From Brachypodium distachyon (taxonomy: Eukaryota > Streptophyta > Magnoliopsida > Poales > Poaceae), in NCBI RefSeq assembly GCF_000005505.3, contig NC_016132.3, positions 47,134,914 through 47,198,913 of the forward strand: a stretch of DNA of 64,000 nt, written 5' to 3'. Positions within the stretch are counted from its first letter, which is position 1, and the number at the start of each line of letters is the position of its first letter. This document shows, piece after piece, positions 43,890-54,030 of the stretch. Below the pieces are notes generated by a model that saw only the letters and a program-made list of their open reading frames with translations, was not told the DNA's origin and ran no database searches. Both the position numbers and the translations under genes were made by a program.

Positions 43890-45890
43890 TTATATACTAC
43901 TCCTAGATCTAAAAGCAATATGAAAGGTGCCGAGAGAAGGTTCCACGTTAATCCACATCACCTTAATTATTTTAACCGTCGGATCCGAGATCTAAAGCCA
44001 TTGAAAGACCTAAAAAAGTTTTGGCGTTTCCCTCCTAGACACGTTGATTTGTATGTTGTATATGTTCGGTTCAAAACAATCACGTAGCTTGACGAAACCG
44101 GGTGACCAATCAACGTCAACTTAACTAAACAATATATCTCATTAAACAATCTTGCCTTTTTTAGAGAAAAAAAACAATATTGCCTTTATATGCTTTGTAC
44201 GTACGCGCGTACTCGGCAGATGCAGAGATCGATCACTACGAGATCGATCAACACGACACCAACAGACGTTGCCATCCTTATAATCTAAGTATTAACACAT
44301 GGCCCTAAGTTCTAATACCGGCTACTAATTGACATATGATACGTACGGGCAAATGACTGCCAGCAAATTAACCAAACATTCACTCATAAATATCTCTTCA
44401 GACTCAATAAAACCGACTAGCTAGCTCATTACCTAAATTTAAATCGACCGTCGATAGAATAATCATCAAAAACTTTTAAATAATAGTGTGAAATTTAAGC
44501 TCGAGTTACGATTTATTACCATGAAAATCGCACCTACTAATATAACTTAACATACATGCCATCTATCAGTGCAAAATCGATTCACCGATTTCTCATCTAA
44601 ACTTTAATTTTGTCTACAAATGTGATATCACTCACTAATAAATATCTATAACGACTAGCTCATTACCTAAATTTTAATTTGAGTATCATTAGAATAATCA
44701 TGTAAAACTTAAATTCATGTTATGATTTATTACCATGAAAATCGCTCCTACTAATATAACTTACATACACGCGGTCAACCAGTGCAAACATTCGATACAT
44801 CAATTCCCTGTGTGAACTTTATTTTTATGTACATACGTGATATATATCACGTGGTTGTATCATGTAAATACCTGAGGTTGGCAGGTGATTTGAACTTTAA
44901 TTACATATACTAAGCTAACATCATCTACAAATGAGCAATCAGTCTAATTCACATCACATGAATTGTTTCAACCAATACCTACCTCTGTTCAGGTCCAAAA
45001 GGCATGCACTTATTTCTAGATCATCAATTTTATTAGCTAAATATGTATTATATTGCACAAAAAGTATACCATTAGATTCGTTATCAAAAGAACTTTTAAT
45101 TTTCATGATCTTTTTTTGTCATATAACTTACATTTTGTTAGTTAAATTGGTGATTAGGAGCACGCACAAGCCATAAACCTAGACGTAGGTAGTATATAAT
45201 AGAAGGGCAATGTGTGGTTCTAGAGAGAAAACTCCATGTTGATCCATGTAATATGTATTATTTAAACCATTAGGTCTTATACCGAACAATTAAGATTTAT
45301 GAGTAGTAACGGTGTTCGGTAAACATAACTCGGCCTACCAATATATCGTTAGCAAGATAAATGTGGCTCTTTACAAAACGAGTTCCTAACCGCATTTGAA
45401 TATTTATTACTCTACGTGTCAATACACAATTGCTAAAAAAATGTGAATTGTGTTACACATGGCCTCAAATTTAACTCTGACTATTAATTTCATATCCTGT
45501 ATGAGCGAATGACCGGCCAGCAAACCAAACAAGTTTTTATGAAATATCGTTACAAAGTACCCATAGTAATCAAACAGTTAGCTCAAATGATCAATACTTT
45601 CATTCGAGTATCGATAGAATAATCAAGTAGAACGTTACTCTTGAATTGTATTATCACGGAAATCCCACCTACTGATATAACTTGGCATACACACGACTAC
45701 AAATGCAAATAACAGATCCATCAATTCCACGTGTGAATTTTAATTTTAATTTTGTTTTCCAATGTGATGTACGTATATCATGCATGATCAATCATCTCAC
45801 GTAAAGATCAGTGGTTGGTAGATGGTCTGAACTTTAATTATAAACACTAAGCTAATGACACCACAAACAATTAATCAGTCTGACGTAGAA
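43890..45890. repeat. decayed dispersed element in two direct, diverged copies
   Basis: A first copy spans about 43890-44950 and a second about 45185-45885. Matching landmarks occur in the same order: GGTTCCACGTTAATCCA against ACTCCATGTTGATCCATG, then a TATCGATAGAATAATCA phrase with CACCTACTAATATAACTT, then GGTTGGCAGGTGATTTGAAC against GGTTGGTAGATGGTCTGAAC. The middle phrase also occurs twice within the first copy (about 44450 and 44680). No coding capacity remains and the class is unknown. Confidence 0.5.
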
Positions 45891-47057
45891 GTTGAGCGAC
45901 CATCCGACACACGCTTTAGCGTTTAGTTCTGGATTTTACTATAAAAACACATGCAAATGAAACATTTTGTCTCATCTTCTAAACATATTTGACTCAATAT
46001 ACTTTCATGCTTATAGGGGCTGTGAGATTGATCAATTCTACTTTTCTAGATAAATTGGGTTGAATAATTCGACCGATCATGTAAATAACACAAAAATACA
46101 TATCTACGATTAGTTAGAAAATAATGATGCATGATTAAAGTCGTTTCCGGCGCGATTACGCGGGACACCATGCTAGTTCAATTAACAAAGATAAAGAATG
46201 TCACGGCTCGGGCTGCCTGAGGCAGGTCTCCGCTTGCATGTATTCTCGCTATGGCCCCCTTCTTTTTCAGATTTTAGACAAGTTTTAGTTCTCACGAGGC
46301 CAAAAGCTGAAAAGAAGGGAAACTCAGGTCCCAGAACATCAGTTGCACATGAAGAGAAGCCTACACCCGGTGGTACGAAAAGTATAGGCATGAGCAACTA
46401 AACAAATGAACTCGATTACACATGTGAAGAAGCTTTGTGTAACTGGCTTCAAAAACTAATATGCACAGCAGTAGGGTGCGCGCACCTGGCCAATAAACAT
46501 ATACACTAAAGGAAAACAATTGTAATAAAAAACACATGTATTCTCTTGATGTTCAACATTTAAGATTTCACTTGAGTTGAAGATATAAAAAAAATACAAC
46601 GAGCAAAAAAAAAAGTACAACTGCATGTACTTAGAACTAAAAAAGCATGCCAAAAACAGACTAATCTCTTACTATTTCCCAGATAATTTATACTTAGCAA
46701 AGCCGAATAGATTAACATAAACGTGAGAAAGACTTTAAATCTGAACTATTATAATCTGGATCAATCAAAATTGACGGTGAAGATATTGTTTCTATGTGGA
46801 TGATTGTGGTGGCTTGTTGTCCTATTGTTTCAATTATACAATAGATTATATGAACGCAAATAAGAAGGAACTCCAGATTGAGAGATATTGCTTAAACAAT
46901 TTCCATCTCTTCAAGCTTAAAGGGCGGGCATCCCCTGCAATTTTGAAAACAAATGCTCATAAGTATATGGCGTACAAATTTACTGAAAATTTATAGTATG
47001 CTGATAAACCACACCTTACAGTTTGCAAAAATAAATTAAGAAAGCAAGGTGTGCATG
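45891..47057. other. intergenic, nothing recognised
   Basis: A small GC-richer island at 46180-46400 has complementary short frames on both strands but no domain. The rest is AT-rich. Confidence 0.45.
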
Positions 47058-47082
47058 TTTTTTTTTTTGGGGGGGGGGGGGG
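47058..47082 (+). repeat. T11-G14 homopolymer junction
   Basis: Eleven T are followed directly by fourteen G. This is a mutation-prone tract and a likely place for sequencing or assembly error. Confidence 0.9.
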
Positions 47083-47101
47083 AGAAAAATGGAATAATAT
47101 G

Positions 47102-47218
47102 CACTCCCTCCGATCCTAAATTCTTGTCTCAAATTTGCCCAAATATGGATGTATCTACTTTTAAAAGGCGTCTAGATACATGTAATATTTCGACAACAAT
47201 TTAGTATCGGAGGGAGTA
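47102..47218. mobile_element. Stowaway-like MITE, complete
   Basis: CACTCCCTCCGATCCTAAAT on the left mirrors TTAGTATCGGAGGGAGTA on the right. The inner arms TTGTCTCAAATTTG and ATATTTCGACAACAA are the same phrases as in the 15885-15999 element. Confidence 0.88.
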
Positions 47219-47431
47219 TCTACTTTCAGGCAGACTAAATGTGAGTAAGATGTCCTTTTTATGTGGGTTGCCAGGGTATATATCTTCTGCTCTTATAAAT
47301 AACTCAATTGGTGGCGAAGGTCCACCACTTTTAGATCGCACCCCCTCCTGACCAGAAAATATAGATTATTTCATTTGAGACATTGCATCGTCTTTAAAAA
47401 ACTATTTTTAATTCTGATTGGGCTAGTATAA

Positions 47432-47676
47432 TACTCCCTCCATTTCACAAAGGTTGGAGTATTTTGTTTCGTTAAGACAAGCCTTTGACCAAGAGTTACT
47501 CTATTAATATGTAAGTTATATGATACGAAACCATGATCGTTAGCAAGAACTTTTAAAGATGAATCCATTGATATAGATTTCATGTATGAAAAAACACATA
47601 TCAATAGAGTTTTCGTTGGTCAAAGCCTTGTCTTAACGAAACAAAATACGCCAACCTTTGTGAAATGGAGGGAGTA
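47432..47676. mobile_element. Stowaway-like MITE, same family as 4973-5219
   Basis: TACTCCCTCCATTTCACAAA mirrors TTTGTGAAATGGAGGGAGTA almost perfectly. The next 30 bases (TTTTGTTTCGTTAAGACAAG) pair with the right arm as well. It is about 245 bp and looks young because the termini are well preserved. Confidence 0.92.
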
Positions 47677-47857
47677 TGGTGTATTAGCGCAAACTGAACC
47701 ATGAGTAAATTGCATTCGTTGGAGCTTGAAAGAAAATCTGGCTAGGGCATTCATTCCCTGGGTTGTCTAAAGCCTTGTTTGGTTCTGGCAGAGAGTTCGA
47801 GAACCAATGATCTGATGTCCTGGAATGCAGTTTATTTTTATGGTTTTGCTATTGCTA

Positions 47858-47960
47858 AGGCGACTGAGAAATAACTATTCGTAAGTCGACGCTAACAACC
47901 ATCCGATCTGTCATTGAGATTCGTGCAAGATCCATACAAATATAAAATGATGATTTTTTT
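47858..47960 (-). repeat. dispersed repeat fragment, inverted copy near 55270-55370
   Basis: Read on the minus strand, this region (GAATAGTTATTTCTCAGTCG and flanks) resembles the plus-strand sequence near 55330 (GAAATAGTTATTTATCAGTC). A shared upstream part, GATCGGATGGTTGTTA against GATCAGACCGTTATTA, supports the match. The element boundaries were not resolved. Confidence 0.5.
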
Positions 47961-48691
47961 AATTTAATAATGACTATGATCGTCGACTGAGAAATAGACA
48001 CTCCCTTATTTTTCCTCCATTCCTCTCAATCCTTACGAAGCCCATATTTTTCTAGCGAGACCTAAACAAGTCACTTGTGTATTCTGGCTGTTTTCTAATT
48101 TGCTTTGGCTGTCTAACGTTAGGTATCTTAACTTATGGTTTTTTTTGTAAGGAAAGTCGTGAGAGAATCATTGGCAGTGTGGCGCTGACAGGGAACCCTA
48201 TCAAGCCGCACGAAATAAAATATCGATTTCAACTTTAAACATGCAAGTGTAGAAGACTAGCGTGCCAGCGTGGCACTGAAGTAGCAGTTCCTATCATCTT
48301 TCTCTCTCTCCTTTTCTTTGCGCAAAGCAGTTCCTATCATCTGCCGTCGTGTACAGCCACATCCTTGCGCGAAACTTCGTCTGACTGACTTGGTATGTAT
48401 AGGTGTCAAGTTTCGGAGTACTCCGTACTAGTTTTTTCGTGAGAAAAAAAATCTACTCCAACTCCATATGTCATCTTCGTGTTTTCTCTTCTTTAACGCA
48501 TTTGAATTGGTCCATCTTAATGTTATTGGAAGATTTGTACAAATATCGCCCGTACTTGGGTGTAAATCCACCAATGCCATCTTCCCCTGGTGGTCAATGC
48601 AGGCTTTTTATATTTTTTATTTGAAAAACTGGCTGAAAAGGACTTGTGCATCGCCAAGCAAATTCCAGACTGGGAAGAAGAAAATACATAC

Positions 48692-49430
48692 CGCACCCGC
48701 CATCGGCGCAGAAGCAAGCGAACTCCGTGCCGCCGTGCTGCTCGATGCGCCCGTACCTGCACCGCCCGCCGGACCGCTCGCAGGCGCCGCACTGCTCGGA
48801 TCTGGCGCCGTAACTCATCTCGAACCCGTCGCTCAGCGCCTCACCGACACCGAGAACCGGGTTGATCATCAGCCGATTATGCGAGCTCAGTAGCACCGGC
48901 GTCACCACCGTCTTCTCGCATCCATAGGCCAGCCCGTACCTGCCCGTCGTGATCGTGTTATCCGGGAACACGTACCAATTGCTCATGTTCTGTTCTTCCG
49001 GGACGCACCCGTCGAGTCTCACGGCGGAGGTGTGCCTGGAAACGTCGTCGGTCTTGCAGTTGTAGAGGAAGGCGAGCTCGGAGTTGGACGGCGTGAGCTG
49101 CAGCCAGGCGTTGGGGTCGACGGCGAGGCTGTAGCTGAGCCGTGGGCACGTCTTGTTCCACGCGTCGACGTCGGCGAGGGAGACGGTGTGGTTGGCGTAG
49201 TCGATGCGCAGGACTCTGTACTGGTGGAACTGGATGTCGAGGATCGGAGCGTCGTCCACGCAGAGGAGGCCCAGGCCCGGGTAGCCGCAGTTGGGCCCTG
49301 AGTGAGCGAGCCAGAACGGGTAGGTGATGCTGTGGCCGCCGCAGGTGGCGTTGCTGCAGACAGCCGGGTAGACGTCGGCTGCAGCTCCGGCGAGGAGGAG
49401 CAGAACGGGGATGATGAACAGATGATGCAT
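48692..49430 (-). CDS. LRK10-like ectodomain exon D (no kinase of its own)
   Basis: A single exon of 739 bases starts at MHHLFIIPVLLLLAGAAADV (signal peptide). The frame extends further upstream, but without a plausible signal sequence. It carries CGGHSITYPFWL, NCGYPGLGLLC, CGACERSGGRCRYGR and CFCADGG. It ends TGCG with donor GTATGT at phase 1; unspliced reading would add 32 residues to 48594. It resembles C most closely (signal peptide and YPFWL motif) but is clearly diverged and has no inverted partner in the window. It sits in the spacer between the inverted arms. Function options are as for the other kinase-less exons. Confidence 0.75.
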
Positions 49431-49512
49431 TATGGTAATATGATGGACGAGGAAGAGGAGACTGGGAGGGGCTTCATATGGCATTCCAGCGGGCAAAGAT
49501 CGGTGGTTCCAC

Positions 49513-49526
49513 GGATGTGGAAATTT
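49513..49526 (-). promoter_or_regulatory. conserved upstream box of D
   Basis: AAATTTCCACATCC on the minus strand, about 90 bases upstream of the D start codon. It is shared with the C and C' promoters. Confidence 0.45.
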
Positions 49527-50128
49527 GGTGCCATGACCACGAGTCAACCAGGCAGCTGATCCATTCGGCGACCGTTTCCCGTTTCCCCTGTATCTGGCAC
49601 TTTTCCACTGTAAGATGCAGGTAGCTGGTCGCTTTATGCACCGGTGGAGAATGGTTGGTAATGAGTTCGGAACCTAATCCATCCCAGTGGACCGAAGAAC
49701 TTTACGGGGCAACATGCGTGAGCCCAGCTCAGTCAAACTCGTTAGTCCAGACAGGTTTGGTTCGCTTTTTTTCCTTCAAAATGGGAGCGATCACGATTTA
49801 TCAAATCAATACAGACAACACACACACACGGCCAAACCAAATCAGTCATCCTTACAAATGAAGTTTCGGTAATAACAAAAGGGAAATGAGCAGCAAAAAA
49901 CGCATAAAGCTAGGTGGCGCCACGGCGATCCTGAGATTAAGCCACCACCCATGCAGGGGGAAAACCTCTCTGGCATCTAGGTATATGACGACAACGACGT
50001 ACCCCGAAAAAATTGGTTCACATGTCCTGACCACACAGTTCCTGGTTCCATCACTGTTTACAGGCCACTACATCAGTCAAAAAAATATCAACTTAGAATG
50101 AGGGAAACATACGCGAGCAGTGGGCACA
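49527..50128. other. upstream flank of D, nothing else recognised
   Basis: A CACACACACA run near 49820 is the only structure seen. Short frames overlap on both strands. Confidence 0.45.
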
Positions 50129-50216
50129 TAAATTTATTCTTCCAGTGTTCCGAACGACCCCGCGTCGCCCGTGGATAAATTTATTTTTCCAGTGTTCTGA
50201 AGGACCCCGCGTCGCC
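50129..50216. repeat. two-copy direct repeat, about 45 bp
   Basis: ATAAATTTATT, then TTCCAGTGTTC and GACCCCGCGTCGCC occur at about 50130 and again at about 50174. They may mark the edge of the GC-rich insertion that follows. Confidence 0.75.
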
Positions 50217-51430
50217 CTCCTCTGACGACACGGGGCAGCAGATGGCGTCGCCGGCCCTAGCCCCCTCCCCCCTACCTCCCCCGCATCGCCGCCGTAGGAA
50301 GGGTGCCGCCGAAGCCGGGCACGCCCAGGGAAGGTGGCGGTGGGGCGGTTTCCCCCTTTTCTCGCGCGTGGAGGCGGCCGCGCGAGGCCGGCGCATGGCC
50401 GGCGGTGATGCGGGCCCGATCTGGGCCCGGCTTTGGGCTGCCCGCCAGATCTACGGGGCTGTGGCGTGCGCTGCCGGCGAAGGGAGGTGCAAGTAGCCCG
50501 CGCGAGGAGGGGGCCGTGCGCGGGTGGCTAGAGCAGGCGCGGGGCGGCGTCGCGTGGCGCGGCAGGGCTAGTGTGGCTCGATCTCGAGGTGGAAGCACCG
50601 AGCCCGGGGCTGGTGGTGCCAGATCCGGTTGGTCTCGGAGCCGATCTGCTATGGGATCCATGGAGGCCGCCGTCCGCGGTGTTGCGGGCCCGATCTAGGC
50701 CTGGTGGGCCTGGCCCTGCTGCCCTGTTCCGCTAATCGTGTGGCCAGGATGGCGTCGCCTGATCTGGTGCATGGGGCGGTTGCGGCGCCCTGGCCGGTGC
50801 TCGTTGGTGGTTTGTCGCGTGGCGTTCGGTGGGTTTTGCCGGCGCTCGCGGTGGTGCGGTGGCCTCTGGTCGAGACCTTGGCTCACGGTGCTGTCCGCTC
50901 CTATCTGTGGTGGGTTTCGTGGCTGCGGGTGAAAACCCTTCATCGACGTTGTCGGTGCCAACGACGGCGGCGTCCTTGGACGTCGTTTCCTTCTTGAAGG
51001 CGTCGTTGTGCATCTCCGCCACTTCCCAAACTTTGCAAGTGAGGTGCCTCCGAGCGAAAGTTCTGATTCAGTATCCGAGTCGGGTAACGACGGCGTCCTC
51101 GGACGTTGTGCCCTCCTTGGAGGCATTGCCTCTGAAGCCCTTGTTTGGTGGCGGACTATGCTTGCAGCGGGGGGCCTGACCAGGGAGGGCAGCTTCGTGC
51201 GACGCGGGCTTGCCGATGCGCGAGCTGTTACTGTCGGGGCAACCTCTTCTGGCTCCTGTCGTCGAAGAAGCCCAGTTCTGCCTACCTTCTCTAGCGCAAG
51301 GAGTTGCTTCCTGTTCAGCGTCGTTGGGGTGGAGGGGGCTTGTCTCCACGGTAGCAGCTTGTTTTTCAGCTTCGTCCTGTGTCTGCTGCTTGTCAAGGTT
51401 TTTCGAACGGCTTTTCTAGAATAAGCCGGA
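50217..51430. mobile_element. GC-rich repeat-like block, possibly a retroelement fragment
   Basis: About 1.2 kb of GC-rich DNA in AT-rich surroundings, with internally repeated phrases (GACGGCGTCCTCGGACG near 51090, and GGCGTCCTTGGACGTCG near 50970). The style recalls untranslated parts of grass LINEs. No reverse transcriptase, integrase or terminal repeat is visible. The 255-residue minus-strand frame at 50695-51462 is low-complexity (Arg/Pro/Ser-rich) and matched by open frames on the other strand, so I do not call it a gene. Confidence 0.35.
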
Positions 51431-51938
51431 CATTGTATCGATTTTTCGGTCCGGTTTTCCACATAAACGGGCCAACTTTTTCTTCTAATCGAATCGCGGG
51501 GATTGACCGTTTGCGTCCTCAGAACAAAAATTATTGTTCCTCAAATGGTGTGGCTGGTACATAAAATACTTGTTCCGTATAAATTCCAAACTGAATCTAC
51601 CAAGGATGGGACCAGGTCTAATATACCTCTTTTGGAAGATAAAACCTTGTCTGATTATATCAATCATGGATGGAAACAAGTAGTGCTCATTCCGCATTAG
51701 CAGATTTGTCATTTAATATGTTCCTTTTTTTTGGTATTACAGAGAGAACAGAGCAAACTGGTGTTCCTTCGAACACCGATAAATGAGTTTGGATCTGGAG
51801 GCTTGTTGCTCACGTGGCACCCCACAACTGCGCGGCTCCTCTAGAAATATCAACCGGCGAAGATGGCAATGATTTCACACATCTACCGTGTATTGCATCT
51901 TTGTATAATTGATGGCCGCAGTGGTGGTTATGTTCTGA
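51431..51938. other. intergenic, nothing recognised
   Basis: Short frames only. Composition returns to AT-rich after the GC-rich block. Confidence 0.4.
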
Positions 51939-52208
51939 ATGTTGAACTTTTAATCTCTCTTGGCTTTTACTTTCCCGTATTATCTGGGTGCCAGGGCAAC
52001 CTCATTTAATCTTTCCATGAGGCATGTCCAGGTCCCAACTCCCAACAGAGGGGAGCTTAGATCAGACTTCTTAGTCTTATGTTGAACTTTTAATCTCTCT
52101 TGGCTTTTACTTTCCCGTATTATGTGGGTGTCATGGCAACATCATTTAATCTTTCCATGAGGAGAGTCCAGGTCCCAACTCCCAACAGAGGGGAGCTAGA
52201 TCAGACTA
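51939..52208. repeat. two-copy tandem duplication, about 140 bp
   Basis: ATGTTGAACTTTTAATCTCT starts both copies, at 51939 and about 52080. Both run through TTTACTTTCCCGTATTAT, TCATTTAATCTTTCCATGAG and CAACTCCCAACAGAGGGGAG. They differ at about ten positions. Confidence 0.88.
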
Positions 52209-52621
52209 CCGTGCCGCCGTTTCGCAGCCCCGTCTTGCGACGCCCTGTCGTAGGCCCACCGGCGTGGCCCCACCATGGCAGCCCGGCTCGGCGTCGCGCC
52301 GCCGCCGCCGTCCATGGCCTCGGCCGTCGATCCGGGGTGCCGATACGTGGTTAGGAAGAAACGTGAAGAGACAGATGAAAGAAATGGAAGAGAGATAGAG
52401 GATGGAGTCCGATCCGACGATGATGAGATGCGCCGTTGGTTGGGCACGTGCCCCACTTAGATAATCCCATGACACGTCATCATCCCGTCCGAGCCAAACA
52501 GGTATTCTCGGGATAAGGTTTTATTAAACCGGGATTAGATAGGTTAGGGTCTGAAAACCCGGAATTAAAACGTTAGGGTTTGATTCGGACAAGCTCTACA
52601 AGTTCAGGGTTTAAAATGGAC
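52209..52621. other. intergenic, nothing recognised
   Basis: A GC-rich half followed by a purine-rich stretch. Overlapping short frames on both strands show no domain. Confidence 0.4.
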
Positions 52622-52673
52622 TTTTTTCGTTTCGAAATAAGTGACGTGGATTTGTATATTTTGAAACAGAGAT
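52622..52673. mobile_element. remnant of a short Stowaway-like MITE
   Basis: TTCGAAATAAGTGACGTGGA, then TTTGTATATTTTG is the inverse of the interior of the element at 18011-18072. The outer termini are lost. Confidence 0.55.
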
Positions 52674-52737
52674 ATGTGTTGTCATTCTCATGTCATGATG
52701 GCGAACTGAAAGTAGTCACGCATTCATAAGGACCGGT

Positions 52738-52815
52738 GTATGTTTGGTGTTCGAGAGCGTCTACGTGTGTGTCTGCGTGTGTTTGGTGTTCGAGAGCGTC
52801 TACGTGTGTGTCTGC
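52738..52815. repeat. 39-bp tandem repeat, two units
   Basis: TGTTTGGTGTTCGAGAGCGT, then CTACGTGTGTGTCTGC occurs at 52741 and again at 52780 without mismatches. Confidence 0.95.
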
Positions 52816-53106
52816 ATCTGGTACTGTGTTTTTAAAAAATAAAAATGTTACGATGATATCAGGAAAGGGCAATCACACCACTATCGAACCGCCGAATGCA
52901 CAAATCGTAGAAATAAGCGGACGTACAGAAAATTGATCGAGAAGAAGAGAAATTTCAATTGACAGGAAAACGCATTCTGGCCCAGGGACCGGCCCACTCA
53001 CCGGCACGCGACACGCTCCGTTTTCGTCCGCGATGAACGACGGGGAAATGCAAGGCCGGAATTCTTCGTGCAACCGTGAGCTGCCGCGTGCTCTCGGTCG
53101 ACGCGC

Positions 53107-53121
53107 GAAATTTCCACATCC
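53107..53121 (+). promoter_or_regulatory. conserved upstream box of C
   Basis: GAAATTTCCACATCC, about 140 bases upstream of the C start codon, is shared with C' and D. No clear TATA box lies between it and the start. Confidence 0.45.
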
Positions 53122-53251
53122 ACTCGAAGCACCCGTCGCGCTCAGTCTAACTTCCTCACTTGACTCTCACGCCGACTTTAATCGACACTCCTCCCCCAGT
53201 CTCCCCCTCGATCCTCCCCTTTCCCATCCACTGATCCACACACACACAACC

Positions 53252-54005
53252 ATGGCACCTCTGCTCCTCCTCCCCGTTCTGCTCCTCTTCGCCACGGCCG
53301 CCGACGGCTACCCATCCACCTGCAGGAACGCCACATGCGGCCAACAGACCATCGCCTACCCGTTCTGGCTCAACTCCTCGTCTTCATCTTCAGCGTCCAG
53401 CTGCGGCTACCCCGGCCTCGGCCTTGCCTGCGAAGACGGCACCACTCTGATTTTCCTCGCCCAATCCCACCGGTACAAAGTCTCCAACATCGACTACGAA
53501 ACGCACACCATCGCCCTCGCCGACGCCGACGCCTTCACCACCACGACCGGCTGCCCGCTCCTCGACTTCAACCTCACCATCGACACCATCTCCGCGCTTC
53601 AGCTCTCGCACGCGGACTCCAACATCACCTTCTTTTACAACTGCACGAAGAACTCCTGGTCCTCTGCCGTGGAATTAAGTGGCTGTCCGCAGTATAACAA
53701 GAGTTCCTACGTGTCCCCGGCCGATGACTATGATGGTGAAGCGTCCGAGTTCGGGTGCGAGGCGGCGGTGGTGGCGCCGGTGCTTGAGATTCATAAGAAG
53801 GGCATAGTGGGTGTGGGTTCGCCTCCGGCCACAAAATATGTTGAGGTGCTGAGGGCTGGGTTCGAACTGAACTACAGCCCGAACTCCGATCAGTGTGGCA
53901 GATGCGAGCGATCACGCGGATGGTGCGGCTACCGGCACAACCAGACTCACGGCGGGATCGTGTTCAGCTGTTTCTGCGACGGCGGCCCGACCGCGGATCA
54001 TTGCG
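53252..54005 (+). CDS. LRK10-like ectodomain exon C (no kinase of its own)
   Basis: A single exon of 754 bases starts at MAPLLLLPVLLLFATAADGY (signal peptide). The upstream in-frame extension to 53033 is leader DNA shared with C'. GUB_WAK_bind (CGQQTIAYPFWL, SCGYPGLGLAC) and WAK_assoc (CGRCERSRGWCGYRH, CFCDGG) regions are complete. It ends GATCATTGCG with a consensus donor GTAAGT at phase 1. Unspliced reading would give 31 extra residues to 54100. The next coding exon on this strand is A at 58170, and the only kinase exons lie beyond 61.9 kb. It may be a first exon spliced over about 8 kb, a secreted protein, or a remnant. Confidence 0.75.
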
Positions 54006-54030
54006 GTAAGTGTCCCTCCTCCTCCTCTCC

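Larger units (their letters stand above)
53075..54030 (+). repeat. right inverted copy of the C segment
   Basis: This is the plus-strand partner of 42770-43750. The similarity covers promoter, leader and exon, and stops just past the exon end. The following 4 kb, up to exon A, has no counterpart between C' and A' on the left. Confidence 0.85.

Noticed and set aside
50695..51462. 255-residue minus-strand open frame
   Set aside because: Arg/Pro/Ser-rich, no domain, overlapped by open frames on the other strand in GC-rich repeat-like DNA. It looks like a by-product of base composition.
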